Of a stretch of DNA of 64,000 bases, positions 1 through 9,184 are shown piece by piece. The notes beneath the pieces were generated by a model. That model worked only from the letters and a program-made list of their open reading frames with translations, had not been told where the DNA came from and did not search any database. The stretch comes from Pseudomonas haemolytica. GTDB taxonomy: Bacteria > Pseudomonadota > Gammaproteobacteria > Pseudomonadales > Pseudomonadaceae. Positions within the stretch are counted from its first letter, which is position 1; each line of letters begins with the position of its first letter. The stretch covers positions 496,001 through 560,000 of the forward strand of contig NZ_VOIW01000001.1 in the NCBI RefSeq assembly GCF_009659625.1, written 5' to 3'. Made by a program: the position numbers and the translations under genes.

Positions 1-332
1 TGGCGATAAGCCGCCTGGGCGGTCTGCCAGTCGGCGGGGTTCGCGTGGCGATGTTGGCCTTCGCGGCGTTCCAGCGTGGCCCATAGCTCGCTCATCTCGT
101 TGAGCGGGGCCACCAGCGGGTCGTAATTATGGGTGAGGGCGATCCGGGCCTTGAGCACTTCTACGTCCCATTGGGCGTTGAGTTGTTTGATCTGGCGGAT
201 CAGGTCGCGGGACTCGGTGTAGGCAGTAGATGAGTCGCCGACCGACTTGAGGTACAGGAACACCAGCACCGAGGCCAGTATCACGGCGATGCCGCTGAGC
301 GTGAGCAAGCTGGCCAGGCGTGACGATTTCAT
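1..332 (-). CDS. Membrane sensor protein, N-terminal part (probable histidine kinase, DAHL-type sensor region)
   Basis: Only the first 110 codons are in the window; the gene runs off the left edge. The start ATG (332-330) overlaps the TGA of the upstream cytochrome gene in an ATGA, so the two are translationally coupled. Residues about 8-27 form one hydrophobic membrane segment (LASLLTLSGIAVILASVLVF), followed by a charged helical region (RDLIRQIKQLNAQWDVEVLK) that resembles the DAHL double sensory domain found before histidine-kinase cores. The kinase domain itself is not visible, so its identity as a kinase is inferred from the neighbouring receiver-domain genes. It could also be a membrane-bound diguanylate cyclase or chemoreceptor. 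Confidence 0.6.
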   Translation of the reverse strand, partial: MKSSRLASLLTLSGIAVILASVLVFLYLKSVGDSSTAYTESRDLIRQIKQLNAQWDVEVLKARIALTHNYDPLVAPLNEMSELWATLERREGQHRHANPADWQTAQAAYR

Positions 333-1318
333 AAGGGCTTGCCTGCCCATTCGCCGGTTAGCGTCTTGAGGAATTGGATGATCAGTGTCTTGTCCTCCGC
401 CGAGGGGATTCGCCCCAACTGGTAGGTGAACATGATATCGACGGCCTCTTCCAGGGTATTGGCCGAGGCATCGTGAAAGTACGGAGCGGTGACTGCCACG
501 TTGCGCAGGCTCGGTACCTTGAACACGTTGCGGTCTTCTTCATCTTGAGTGAGCAGGTAGCGCCCCAGGTCTGCGTCGGTCGGGTTGCCGCGGGCCGCGA
601 AGTAATCGCCCATCACGCCGAACTTCTGGTACATGTTGCCGCCGATATTTGCACCCTGATGGCAGGCGATGCAGCCATAGTCCTTGAAGCGCTGGTAGCC
701 GTACTTCTCTTGGGTCGTGAGGATATCGGTGTTGCCTTGCAGGTACTGGTCAAAGCGCGAATTGGGCGTGAGCAGGATCCGTTCATAGGTGGCGAGGGCG
801 TTTTGCACGTTGGCTGGCGTCACGCCGTCGGGGTAGATCTGTTGGAATGCGGTCTGGTAGTTGGGCAGGGCGGATAAGGTCTTGACCACGGTTTTCCAGT
901 CGTTGCCCATTTCCATGGGGCTGGTGACCACCTGCTCAACCTGTGCCTCCAAGGTATCGACCCGGGCGTCCCAGAATTGCTTGAAGTTCAGGCTGATATT
1001 GAACACCGTCGGCGTGTTGAGCCCGACCGGCTGGCCATCGAAGCCCAGGGAAAACGGCCGATTATCCACCCCCCCCGTTTCCAGGTGATGGCAACTGGCG
1101 CAAGACAGGCTGTTATTGACGGACAGCTGCGTTTCATTGAACAACTGACGGCCCAGCTCCACAGTGGCTGCATCCAGCATCGGCACCGGTGGCAGTGGTT
1201 TGAGCGGGCCATCCAGCGGCGCGGCCGTGGCCGGCTGGCAGGCGCCATACCCCAGCATGATGGCAAGGCCAAGCACCTGAGGTGATAGACGCAAAGAGCG
1301 TGGCAAGGCATGGCTCAA
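329..1318 (-). CDS. Di-haem cytochrome c peroxidase / MauG-family protein
   Basis: Exported c-type cytochrome of 329 aa. Two CxxCH haem-binding motifs are present: CASCH (residues 73-77) and CIACH (216-220), the spacing typical of bacterial di-haem cytochrome c peroxidases and MauG relatives. An N-terminal hydrophobic segment (about 14-33) is a signal peptide. The start is TTG, chosen because AAGGA lies 8 nt upstream of it; the first in-frame ATG is 20 codons inside and would truncate the signal peptide. The family reduces peroxide or oxidises protein or small-molecule substrates in the periplasm. It lies 23 bp after a REC-GGDEF-EAL gene and overlaps a sensor gene by 4 bp, so it is probably an accessory part of a signalling operon; that role is inference. 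Confidence 0.88.
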   Translation of the reverse strand: MSHALPRSLRLSPQVLGLAIMLGYGACQPATAAPLDGPLKPLPPVPMLDAATVELGRQLFNETQLSVNNSLSCASCHHLETGGVDNRPFSLGFDGQPVGLNTPTVFNISLNFKQFWDARVDTLEAQVEQVVTSPMEMGNDWKTVVKTLSALPNYQTAFQQIYPDGVTPANVQNALATYERILLTPNSRFDQYLQGNTDILTTQEKYGYQRFKDYGCIACHQGANIGGNMYQKFGVMGDYFAARGNPTDADLGRYLLTQDEEDRNVFKVPSLRNVAVTAPYFHDASANTLEEAVDIMFTYQLGRIPSAEDKTLIIQFLKTLTGEWAGKPL

Positions 1319-1341
1319 GCGGTCGTTCCTTGGGCAGAAGG

Positions 1342-3216
1342 TTAGTAAGCAGGCATCAGGCTGCGTTGTCCGGCTTGCAGTAACTGGGCGAAATCCTCGG
1401 CGGCCACGGCTTTACTGAACAGGAACCCCTGGCCTTCCTCGCACTGGTGGGCTTTGAGGAACACCAATTGCTCAACGGTTTCCACGCCTTCGGCGATGAT
1501 GTTCAGGTCCAGGCTTTTACCCAGGCTGATGATGGCGCTGATCAGTTGCGCATCCTGGCTGTTTTCACTCAAGCCGCGAATGAACGATTGATCGATCTTC
1601 AGTACATCAATGGGAAAGCGCCGCAGGTAGCTGAGGCTGGAATACCCGGTGCCGAAGTCGTCGATGGACAGCCGCACCCCCAAGGTTTTGATGCGTCGAA
1701 GGGTGGTCAACGTGTCTTCGGCGTTTTGCATCAATACCCGTTCGGTGATCTCCAGCTCCAGTAAATGCGGGGCCAGGCCCGTACGCTCAAGGATCTCCAC
1801 CAGATTGGCGACAAAATTGCGCTGGCGAAAATCAATCGCCGAGATATTCACCGAGATGCAGATAGGCGGCAGGCCGGCGACCTGCCAGGCGCGCGCTTGC
1901 TCACAGGCCTGGCGCAACACCCATTGGCTTAACGGCACGATCAGGCCGCTGTCTTCGGCCACGGGAATGAAGGCCGAGGGGTAGATCCAGCCGTGGTCGG
2001 GCTGGTGCCAGCGAATCAAGGCTTCGGCGCCGACGATCTGCCCGCTGTTCAAGTCCAGTTTCGGTTGGTAATGCACGATAAACTCATTGCGCAGCAACGC
2101 CAGCCGGATGGCGCTTTCCAGGCTTTGCTGTTCCTGGGCACGCAGGTTCATTTCGTCGATGAAAAAGCTGAAATCGTTAGGGCCTTGGTCCTTGATGGTG
2201 TGCATCGCGGTTTCGGCTTTTTTGATCAACTCCACGGCGCTGCTGCTGTCGTCAGGGTAAACACTGATGCCTACGCTGGCGGTGACGCTCAGGTCGTGGC
2301 CGGCCACATAGCGGGTCGCGCTGACGGCCGCGAGGAGTTTTTCTGCAATGTACTGAGTTTGCTGGGGATGCTTGATGTCGTTGAGGATCAGTACAAATTC
2401 GTCGGAGCCGTAGCGAAACACCGAGTCCGACTCGCGCACCGTGGCCACCAGGCTTTGGCTCACCTGCTTGAGCATTTCATCGCCGACCGGGTGGCCCAGT
2501 GCGTTGTTGATGCGTTTGAAGCGGTCCAGGCCGATAAACATCACTGCCAACTGGGTGTCATGGCGCCGGCAGACCGCGATGGCTTGTGTCAGGCGGTCGC
2601 CCAGCAGTGTGCTGTTGGGGAGTTCTGTGAGGGCGTCGTATTGCAGCAGGTGCGAGACCTTGAGCAGTTCCTGGACCCGCTCTTCAATGGTGCGTTCGAG
2701 CCCGATCAGTTTAAGTGCAGCGTCGTGGGCCAGTTGCCATTTCCACGTCAAGGCAGTAGCCATCTGGCGGATTTCGAGATCGTCGAATGGCTTTTTCAGG
2801 ATCAGCAACTGATCGTCATATTGGAGGCGCGCTTCGATGGCTTCAAAGGAATAGTCAGAGTAGGCCGTGCAGAGGGCGATTTGCAGGTGGGGGTCCACGT
2901 TCCACAGCTGTTCGATGGTGTCCAGGCCGTCCCAGCCCGGGGGCATGCGCATGTCGATGAACACCAGGGCATAGGGGGCATTGTCAGCCAGGGCCTTGTT
3001 AACCAGCTCCAGGGCTTCCTGGCCCTGATAGGCGGAGTCGAGCACAAATGTCTGACGCACTGCAGGGGCGGTACCGAACAGGGTTTCTTCAATGCTGTCC
3101 AGGGACTGGCCGCCATTGGCATCGGCGCACAGCACCTTGCGAAAATCCGCATGGATCGAGGCCGTGTCGTCCACGATCAGGATACGTCGATTGGCCCGGC
3201 CTGAGCGGGGGGTCAT
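1342..3216 (-). CDS. Response regulator with GGDEF and EAL domains (c-di-GMP phosphodiesterase, likely)
   Basis: 624 aa. REC domain at residues 10-155 with acceptor Asp88 (FIDMRMPPGWDG) and Lys141; a short helical linker; GGDEF-type domain about 195-355; EAL domain about 365-615. The GGDEF signature is altered to GSDEF (270-274) although the RxxD inhibitory site just before it (RESD) is present. The EAL domain keeps its catalytic set: EAL (398-400), NIS, ELEITE, DDFGTGYSS, LKIDQSFI and EGVET. It should therefore degrade c-di-GMP, with the cyclase half weakened or regulatory. It starts the minus-strand operon leading into the cytochrome peroxidase and the sensor, and is divergent from an HD-GYP-like regulator. 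Cytoplasmic. Confidence 0.92.
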   Translation of the reverse strand: MTPRSGRANRRILIVDDTASIHADFRKVLCADANGGQSLDSIEETLFGTAPAVRQTFVLDSAYQGQEALELVNKALADNAPYALVFIDMRMPPGWDGLDTIEQLWNVDPHLQIALCTAYSDYSFEAIEARLQYDDQLLILKKPFDDLEIRQMATALTWKWQLAHDAALKLIGLERTIEERVQELLKVSHLLQYDALTELPNSTLLGDRLTQAIAVCRRHDTQLAVMFIGLDRFKRINNALGHPVGDEMLKQVSQSLVATVRESDSVFRYGSDEFVLILNDIKHPQQTQYIAEKLLAAVSATRYVAGHDLSVTASVGISVYPDDSSSAVELIKKAETAMHTIKDQGPNDFSFFIDEMNLRAQEQQSLESAIRLALLRNEFIVHYQPKLDLNSGQIVGAEALIRWHQPDHGWIYPSAFIPVAEDSGLIVPLSQWVLRQACEQARAWQVAGLPPICISVNISAIDFRQRNFVANLVEILERTGLAPHLLELEITERVLMQNAEDTLTTLRRIKTLGVRLSIDDFGTGYSSLSYLRRFPIDVLKIDQSFIRGLSENSQDAQLISAIISLGKSLDLNIIAEGVETVEQLVFLKAHQCEEGQGFLFSKAVAAEDFAQLLQAGQRSLMPAY

Positions 3217-3473
3217 GGCTGGTTCCGAGAAGCGGGTAACGGCGGTTTCTGGCGCATAGGGTTTCCTTACCTTGAATGCGTGAAGTAAACAGGGTGGGGC
3301 ACCGGTTTCATCCCACCAGCATAGTCGGCTCCTTGAATAAGTCGGCCAGTTGGCGTCAAATCAACGCCAGTTGCCCCGGCATTCATCTAGCGCTCAATGT
3401 TTGCGCAAGTACAGCGATGGATTACGTTGGGGCGCAATGAAGCAATTGTGTGTCATTGCCAGGAGGTGTCGCC

Positions 3474-4820
3474 ATGGATGAACAACTCGCTACGACGTCC
3501 CCCTACACCCCCGCCATTTTGCTGGTCGACGACGAAGAATCGATCCTCAATAGCCTGCGCCGCCTGTTGCGTGGCCAACCCTATGATGTGTTGCTGGCCG
3601 GCAGTGGTGCCCAGGCCCTGGAGATCATGGCGGCCCAACCCATTGACCTGGTGATGACCGACGCACGCATGCCGACGATGGATGGTGCGATGCTGCTGGC
3701 CGAAACCCACCGCCTGTACCCGTCCACCACCCGCATCCTGCTGACCGGCTATGCCGACATGAGCATGATGATCAAGGCGATCAACGAAGGTCAGATTCAC
3801 CGCTACATCAGCAAACCCTGGAACGACGAGGAAATGCTCCTGACGTTGCGCCAGTCCCTGGAGCACCGGCATTCCGAGCGCGAGCGGTTGCGTCTTGAAC
3901 AGTTGACCCACACACAGAACGACGAGTTGAAGGCCCTCAACGCCACCCTGGAAAAGCGCGTGCAGGCGCGCACCAGCGAACTGCAGCAAACCGCCGACAT
4001 GCTCGACCTGGCTTACGATGAACTCAAGCGCAGCTATGTGACCGGCACCGAAGTGTTTTCGCTGTTGGCCAACTTGCGCCTGCCCAAGCAGAAGCAGACC
4101 AACCGCCAGTTGATCGAGCTGATTCGGGTGTATTGCAAGGCTCAGGCGCTGGACGATGCCAGCGCCCGTGACCTGACCATGGCCGCCGCGCTCTACAACA
4201 TCGGCAAGTTGAGCTGGAGCGACAGCATGATGGTCGCACCCTCGGACTTGCTGCACAGCACCGACCGGGAGCGCTACCGGGCTTACCCGACCCAGAGCGA
4301 GTCATTGCTGATGACCCTGGAGCCGATGAAGGACGCGGCGCGTTTGATCCGTCATCACCAGGAGCGCTGGGACGGCACAGGGTTTCCAGACCATCTCAAA
4401 GGTGAGTCGATCCCTGCCGGCGCGCGGTTATTGAAGCTGGCCGTCGACTTTATCGAATTGCAGAAGGGCTTGATTCTCGAGCGCCAGATGAACAGCGATG
4501 AAGCACTGCTCTACATTCGCAAATACGCCGGCAAGCTTTATGACCCGGGCATGGTCGAAGACTTCGTGCAGGCCTGCGCCGCGTTCCTCAGTGACGTGAC
4601 GCTGGGTGACCCGAGCGTGAAAGTCTTGACCACCCGCGAACTGGCCGAGGGCATGGTGCTGGCGCGCAACCTCAATGCCGACAACGGCATGCTGCTGCTC
4701 AACGCCGGCAAGGTGCTGAACCTGCCGCTGGTCGATAAGTTGATTGCGTTTGAAGCGATGGAAGGCGCCAAGTACAGCGTGTTTATCAAGGCGCCCGACG
4801 AACCGCTGCTGCTCACCTAG
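3474..4820 (+). CDS. Response regulator with degenerate HD-GYP-like domain
   Basis: 448 aa. Start ATG at 3474 is preceded by AGGAGG seven nt upstream; an earlier in-frame GTG at 3450 has no such site. REC domain at 12-130 with Asp63 (MTDARMP) and Lys114; coiled coil about 135-190; HD-GYP-like domain about 195-375. The second half of the signature is intact (HHQERWDGTGFP, 294-305), but the HD pair expected in the first half is Tyr241-Asn242 (LYNIGKL), so metal binding and c-di-GMP hydrolysis are probably lost. A C-terminal tail of about 70 residues resembles the extra domain found in RpfG-like regulators of this type. Divergent from the REC-GGDEF-EAL gene; no terminator was seen before the convergent giant gene 12 bp downstream. 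Confidence 0.88.
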   Translation: MDEQLATTSPYTPAILLVDDEESILNSLRRLLRGQPYDVLLAGSGAQALEIMAAQPIDLVMTDARMPTMDGAMLLAETHRLYPSTTRILLTGYADMSMMIKAINEGQIHRYISKPWNDEEMLLTLRQSLEHRHSERERLRLEQLTHTQNDELKALNATLEKRVQARTSELQQTADMLDLAYDELKRSYVTGTEVFSLLANLRLPKQKQTNRQLIELIRVYCKAQALDDASARDLTMAAALYNIGKLSWSDSMMVAPSDLLHSTDRERYRAYPTQSESLLMTLEPMKDAARLIRHHQERWDGTGFPDHLKGESIPAGARLLKLAVDFIELQKGLILERQMNSDEALLYIRKYAGKLYDPGMVEDFVQACAAFLSDVTLGDPSVKVLTTRELAEGMVLARNLNADNGMLLLNAGKVLNLPLVDKLIAFEAMEGAKYSVFIKAPDEPLLLT

Positions 4821-4832
4821 GGCTGTGTTGTT

Positions 4833-7800
4833 CTACACCCCCCAGGCTACTGGCTTGCTGGCGTGGTAATCATAGATACCCCTGAGTATGAAGATATCTT
4901 TGGCGTCCTCTTTTCCGGCTTTTTCAATCGCCACTCGCCATAGGCCCCGACCCGCGCCGGCCTGCACTTGGGGTAAATCCACATAGGTAAAGTTGCCGAT
5001 TTTCTTGCGACTGACACGGCCTGCTTCAATATCCTGGATGATGTCCTCAAGTTTTGCTCTGGCCGGGTCTGGCAGGAGTGTTTTTTGGGTTTCTGCCAGT
5101 TCATCCAGCCTCACGATGTTGACGGCCGGATCTCGGGTCGGTATGGGTTCTGGAACAGCGGGAGGCGCGGGCCGGATGGCTGGCCTGTCAACTCTATGTG
5201 TTTGAACGCGTGGTGTGTCGAATTCTAGTGGCGTTGAAAATTGGGACAGGCCGCTTTCAAATTTGGCGATAGCGGTGCTGTCGACCATGTGCGCGGGTGC
5301 GTCGGGACTTTGCTGATTGCCTCGCGATATGACGATATAGGGTGTTCTGGTTTGTTTGAAATCATCCGCATAGGAAGCAACGTTCAGGTCCTCGAGTTTT
5401 TTCTTTAAAAATTTAATCCTGAATAGGGCTAAATCTTCTTTTATATCGGAGTCCGATAAAAACTGAATCAGTGCTGTCTCGAGGGTGATTTGATTCCTAG
5501 AGGCATATCGTTCGACAACTGAGTATCTGTCTCCTTCGTCTAAAAAGGCGTTGATTGAGTCTTCCTGCCACGTATCAAGTTTGTATTTGTTTACAAACAC
5601 ATCTAGCGCGCGCTCCTGTTTTTTCGTAACAGTGAAACCTAAAAATTGCGCGCCAGTATCGGGGTCTAAAACACCAATCGTGGACAAAATTTCTTTTGAG
5701 AAATTTTCATTTTTGCCAATTATTTTCTTTATTTTTTTAAACAGTTGATCTTTGTTTGAGTCCGATAGGGGCGGCGTCCATATCCGTGTTGATAGGTTCA
5801 GTTCGTTATAAATATCCAGCTCGATCCGGAGTGTTAACAAGGCGTTGCGTAATTCATTTTTAGTGCGTGGATTCAAATTGTCCGGGTCTGATAGCCGGCG
5901 GCGAAATTCGGCCTCATCTAGAGGCCTTCTTGCGTATTGTCGTGCGTTACTCAGAAGTTGTCGCTTCTGGTGTTGACTCATTTTTTTAATGATTTCTTCG
6001 CAAACCCGCATGTCCGCTTCTGATGCATAAACCCCAAGCGCTGCGATCAAATCCACATCCACTTGCTGTTCAGGTGTGAGCGAGCGCAGGCTGCCCAACA
6101 CTGAACCTCCACCCCGGGTATGTCGTTCGAAACGTGGCTTCCAGCTTTTTGCATCACCCGGCACCACCATAAAGTCTGGGCGGTTGCCTGCCGGGGCTTT
6201 TACATAACGCGCACCGTCCTCCACATAAGACTGAAACAGGTGATAGCGGCCGGTCTCATCGCGCATCGCGATCAGTTGGTTATTGTGTTTATCAAAAAAA
6301 CACGGGGCGCTGCCCACCGGTCGCGACAGCTTGTAATGATGGGCCTGGGCAAAGGCCGGCAAATCAAATAACGGCTCAATCCGTACCGGCAACCGATAAG
6401 CTACAACGTCGAGCCAGGCGGGTTCCAGCGGCCTTATTGCGGCTCCTGCCAACGCGACGCTGGTTTTTTGCCCCACGCCGGTTTTTTTCACCAGCCCCGG
6501 GATGCGGTGCCCCAGTTGTCTGGCCAGGCCCAACCCTCGATTGATGCTGCGGCGCAAAAGCGCCTGCGCCGTCTTGGCGGGTATCAGGCCGAGCAGAAAG
6601 TCGGCGGTTTCCACGCCAAACATAAAGGCGTTCACCGTCGACTCCAGGGAAATTTCGGCATTGCTGCGTGAGCGGAAATCGGCGTGGGAGAGTTGAAAGC
6701 CCAGTTGCGCGGAATACAGGTATGCGAGGAAATTACCGGTTATCGGCGTCAAGGCATACCGGTGCGCGCCGCGGGTATCGTTGAAGATCCGTGTGATCTC
6801 CAGCGCATCATTAGTGGCCATCCGCTGGATGAAATAGGCTTTCCATTCGGGTTTCGCTTTCAGTGCGTCCAGTTGCGCCAGCCCGTTGGCCAGTTCCCTG
6901 AAGGGCACGTCATCCGGCGCCTCCGGGGTATAGAGCACACTGACCCCGTCAGGCCTGGTGCCTTTTCGATGAATGACCAGGACGCGATTGATTACCTGCC
7001 CCCCTTGACCCCGTGCCTGCGCGCCGCCCAGCACCAGCAGGTTGACCTCTATTTCGAACCCGCTCACTCGGGGGCGGGTGGTGGAGTCGGGGTGTTCGTT
7101 GATGGCCTTTATCCAGTCAAACCCGCTGCCGGGGGTCTGGAAAGTAAACAGTGTGTGGGCGGCAGGGTTGAGGCGAGTCTCAAGGGCATCCTTGTTCATT
7201 TGCGCCGCGCAGGCGCGCTGCCAGGCGGTGGCGAAGGTGCTTCCCGTGCCGCTCTCGGAGAAGGCTGACCGAAGGTACGCGGCGTATTTTTGCCCAATGT
7301 CGGCCTCCTGGGCGAGGGCGCGTAAATCAGTATTGTCGAGCGCCCCCCACTTTTTCCCGGCGGTGTCGAAGATGTTGGCGGTGGCGCTGATCGTTCGGTG
7401 TATGTCATGCACGGACCAAGGGTCGAGATTGCGCCGGGCATAACTTTCCAGGGTGCGCAAATCCACAGCGACTTGTGTCTTCCAGGTGCCCCAGGTCAGT
7501 TTTCGCTGCGCCAGATACTCTGGGATATGTATCTTGGGGTCTTGGCTGATGTAGACCGTGGCCGTTTCCTCGTCACGATAGCCTGTGACCTCGGCCGTCC
7601 TGGAATTGGACACGCGCAGATGGACCAGGCTTCTATAGGGGGCTATCTCCACGTTGGTAAAAGCCGGCTTCTGTCTTTTGAGCACCGTCTCGGTCTCTTG
7701 CTGCGAAAACGCCTGGAGTGTCGCGATGTTCTCAAGCAGTGGCGTGAGTGCCTGATGGCTATCAAGCAGCGCTTGTTCCAGTTCGCGGTACTGGACCTGC

Positions 7801-8966
7801 TCTTGAGGCTCGGCCAATTTCAGCCAGACGGGGTCGGCTTCCAGCAGGCGCAGGTTTCGCGCTGCGAGAGCATGGGAGACGTCCAACTGCGGCGCCAGGT
7901 CTGCACTCAGGTCAAGCTCGCCGGCCGATGGCAATGTCTCGTTGCGCAAGGTGTTGCGGGTTGCATGAAATTGGCGGACTCGCAGTGAGTGGACGCTGTC
8001 GATGATCACGTCCGCGATGATCTGTGCCGGCTGCTCAGCCAGTTCGGGCGCATCGCTCAGCACCGCACGCGCCGCGTTTGGCAGGCTGGCGATCAGCAGC
8101 TTGCCTGCCAACAGCCCCTCACGTATTCGCGCCACGACGGTTTCGTTCAAGGTCTCCAGGCTTGCGTATTCTTCAAACCCTTCGCTTGGGCTGTACAGCA
8201 TCACTTTTCCTGCGGGGGCTGTGGTGCCCGCACTGCTGAGGATGAAGGCGCCGGCGAACTCACTGCCATCCTTCAGCGTCAGTCGGTAGACCATGGGTCT
8301 GTTGGCGGCGGTAAACACCTGTTCCCGCCCCGCGGCACTTGGGTACTTCAGCACGTTGTCTGCCAGCGCCCGGCCTGCCCGCGACAGCGTGCCGTCGACT
8401 GTGCCCAGGGCCAACTGATGAGCCAGCACTTGTCGGCGCAGGAAGACCAACTGCTCTTGCGGGTTGGGTTGTGCGTCCTGGCCCTTGGTCCAGAACGTAT
8501 TCAGGCTTAGGGTGATAGCAATTGCTGGCGCGTTGGTCAGCGTCGCTATCGAGCCGATTGAAACCAGGCGTTTGTCCGCGTCCAGTGTGTTGCATTCCCG
8601 GTAGAAGGCGCCGGTCTCCTGGCTGGCCGGCGCGTCGGCTTCGCGCAACCGCTTGATCAGCGACCCCAGGGGCTCGCAGGACAACAGTTGCAGCTGCTCG
8701 GCCTGGTCCAACTGGTAACGGCTGTAGAAGATCTGGTTGGGGTCGATGGGCCGCGGCGCATCGGGAAATATCGCCGCCAATTGCTGCTGATACACGCCGC
8801 CCGGCCTCGGCTGTTTTTGCAGCAGTTCGTCGGTTTGGGCATTGAGCCTGTCCAGCTCGCGAATGAGGTGTGCCTGTTGCTCGTCGGCCGAAAGCGAAGC
8901 GGGCACCACCACAGGAAGTGTCACGGGCTGGGTAGCTTCAGAAGCGGGAGGCAATGAAGTGTGCAT
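4833..8966 (-). CDS. Giant dermonecrotic-toxin-like protein (DUF6543-type), 1377 aa
   Basis: 1377 aa, no signal peptide. The N-terminal 800 residues (alpha/beta, Leu-rich, with DGSEFAGAFILSS- and VLVIHRKGTRPDG-type strands) resemble the large Pseudomonas proteins annotated as DUF6543/dermonecrotic toxin domain proteins. A hydrophobic segment lies at about residues 780-805 (FMFGVETADFLLGLIPAK). Residues about 1000-1190 are Lys/Asp/Phe-rich and encoded by very AT-rich DNA, unlike the rest. A proline-rich linker (about 1245-1275) precedes a compact C-terminal domain of about 90 residues beginning LDELAETQKTLLPD. That layout (conserved N-part, linker, small variable C-terminus) is the plan of polymorphic toxins and effectors. 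No immunity, chaperone or secretion gene is adjacent. Activity unknown; family assignment is from memory of sequence character. Confidence 0.65.
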   Translation of the reverse strand: MHTSLPPASEATQPVTLPVVVPASLSADEQQAHLIRELDRLNAQTDELLQKQPRPGGVYQQQLAAIFPDAPRPIDPNQIFYSRYQLDQAEQLQLLSCEPLGSLIKRLREADAPASQETGAFYRECNTLDADKRLVSIGSIATLTNAPAIAITLSLNTFWTKGQDAQPNPQEQLVFLRRQVLAHQLALGTVDGTLSRAGRALADNVLKYPSAAGREQVFTAANRPMVYRLTLKDGSEFAGAFILSSAGTTAPAGKVMLYSPSEGFEEYASLETLNETVVARIREGLLAGKLLIASLPNAARAVLSDAPELAEQPAQIIADVIIDSVHSLRVRQFHATRNTLRNETLPSAGELDLSADLAPQLDVSHALAARNLRLLEADPVWLKLAEPQEQVQYRELEQALLDSHQALTPLLENIATLQAFSQQETETVLKRQKPAFTNVEIAPYRSLVHLRVSNSRTAEVTGYRDEETATVYISQDPKIHIPEYLAQRKLTWGTWKTQVAVDLRTLESYARRNLDPWSVHDIHRTISATANIFDTAGKKWGALDNTDLRALAQEADIGQKYAAYLRSAFSESGTGSTFATAWQRACAAQMNKDALETRLNPAAHTLFTFQTPGSGFDWIKAINEHPDSTTRPRVSGFEIEVNLLVLGGAQARGQGGQVINRVLVIHRKGTRPDGVSVLYTPEAPDDVPFRELANGLAQLDALKAKPEWKAYFIQRMATNDALEITRIFNDTRGAHRYALTPITGNFLAYLYSAQLGFQLSHADFRSRSNAEISLESTVNAFMFGVETADFLLGLIPAKTAQALLRRSINRGLGLARQLGHRIPGLVKKTGVGQKTSVALAGAAIRPLEPAWLDVVAYRLPVRIEPLFDLPAFAQAHHYKLSRPVGSAPCFFDKHNNQLIAMRDETGRYHLFQSYVEDGARYVKAPAGNRPDFMVVPGDAKSWKPRFERHTRGGGSVLGSLRSLTPEQQVDVDLIAALGVYASEADMRVCEEIIKKMSQHQKRQLLSNARQYARRPLDEAEFRRRLSDPDNLNPRTKNELRNALLTLRIELDIYNELNLSTRIWTPPLSDSNKDQLFKKIKKIIGKNENFSKEILSTIGVLDPDTGAQFLGFTVTKKQERALDVFVNKYKLDTWQEDSINAFLDEGDRYSVVERYASRNQITLETALIQFLSDSDIKEDLALFRIKFLKKKLEDLNVASYADDFKQTRTPYIVISRGNQQSPDAPAHMVDSTAIAKFESGLSQFSTPLEFDTPRVQTHRVDRPAIRPAPPAVPEPIPTRDPAVNIVRLDELAETQKTLLPDPARAKLEDIIQDIEAGRVSRKKIGNFTYVDLPQVQAGAGRGLWRVAIEKAGKEDAKDIFILRGIYDYHASKPVAWGV

Positions 8967-9184
8967 GGGAAACTCTTATAACGAGGGCACGCCACACCGA
9001 AGATGGCGCGTGCCTGGCTGAATAGGAGTTTGCGAGTCTAGGGGCGCAGGTTGTCGCTTAAGGGGTGCTTGTTTGTTGGATTAACCAGCACCGTGTGACC
9101 GCCAGGCAGGCTCAAGACAACACGGTTGCCAGTGCATAACGCGCATGTGATCCTTGCCGGCTTTTGAGATAAGGCGTTTATTCC

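Noticed and set aside
6684..7988. Long plus-strand open frames (194 and 196 codons) within the first giant gene
   Set aside because: They are antisense to a continuous 1377-codon frame with consistent protein character; such frames are common in high-GC DNA.
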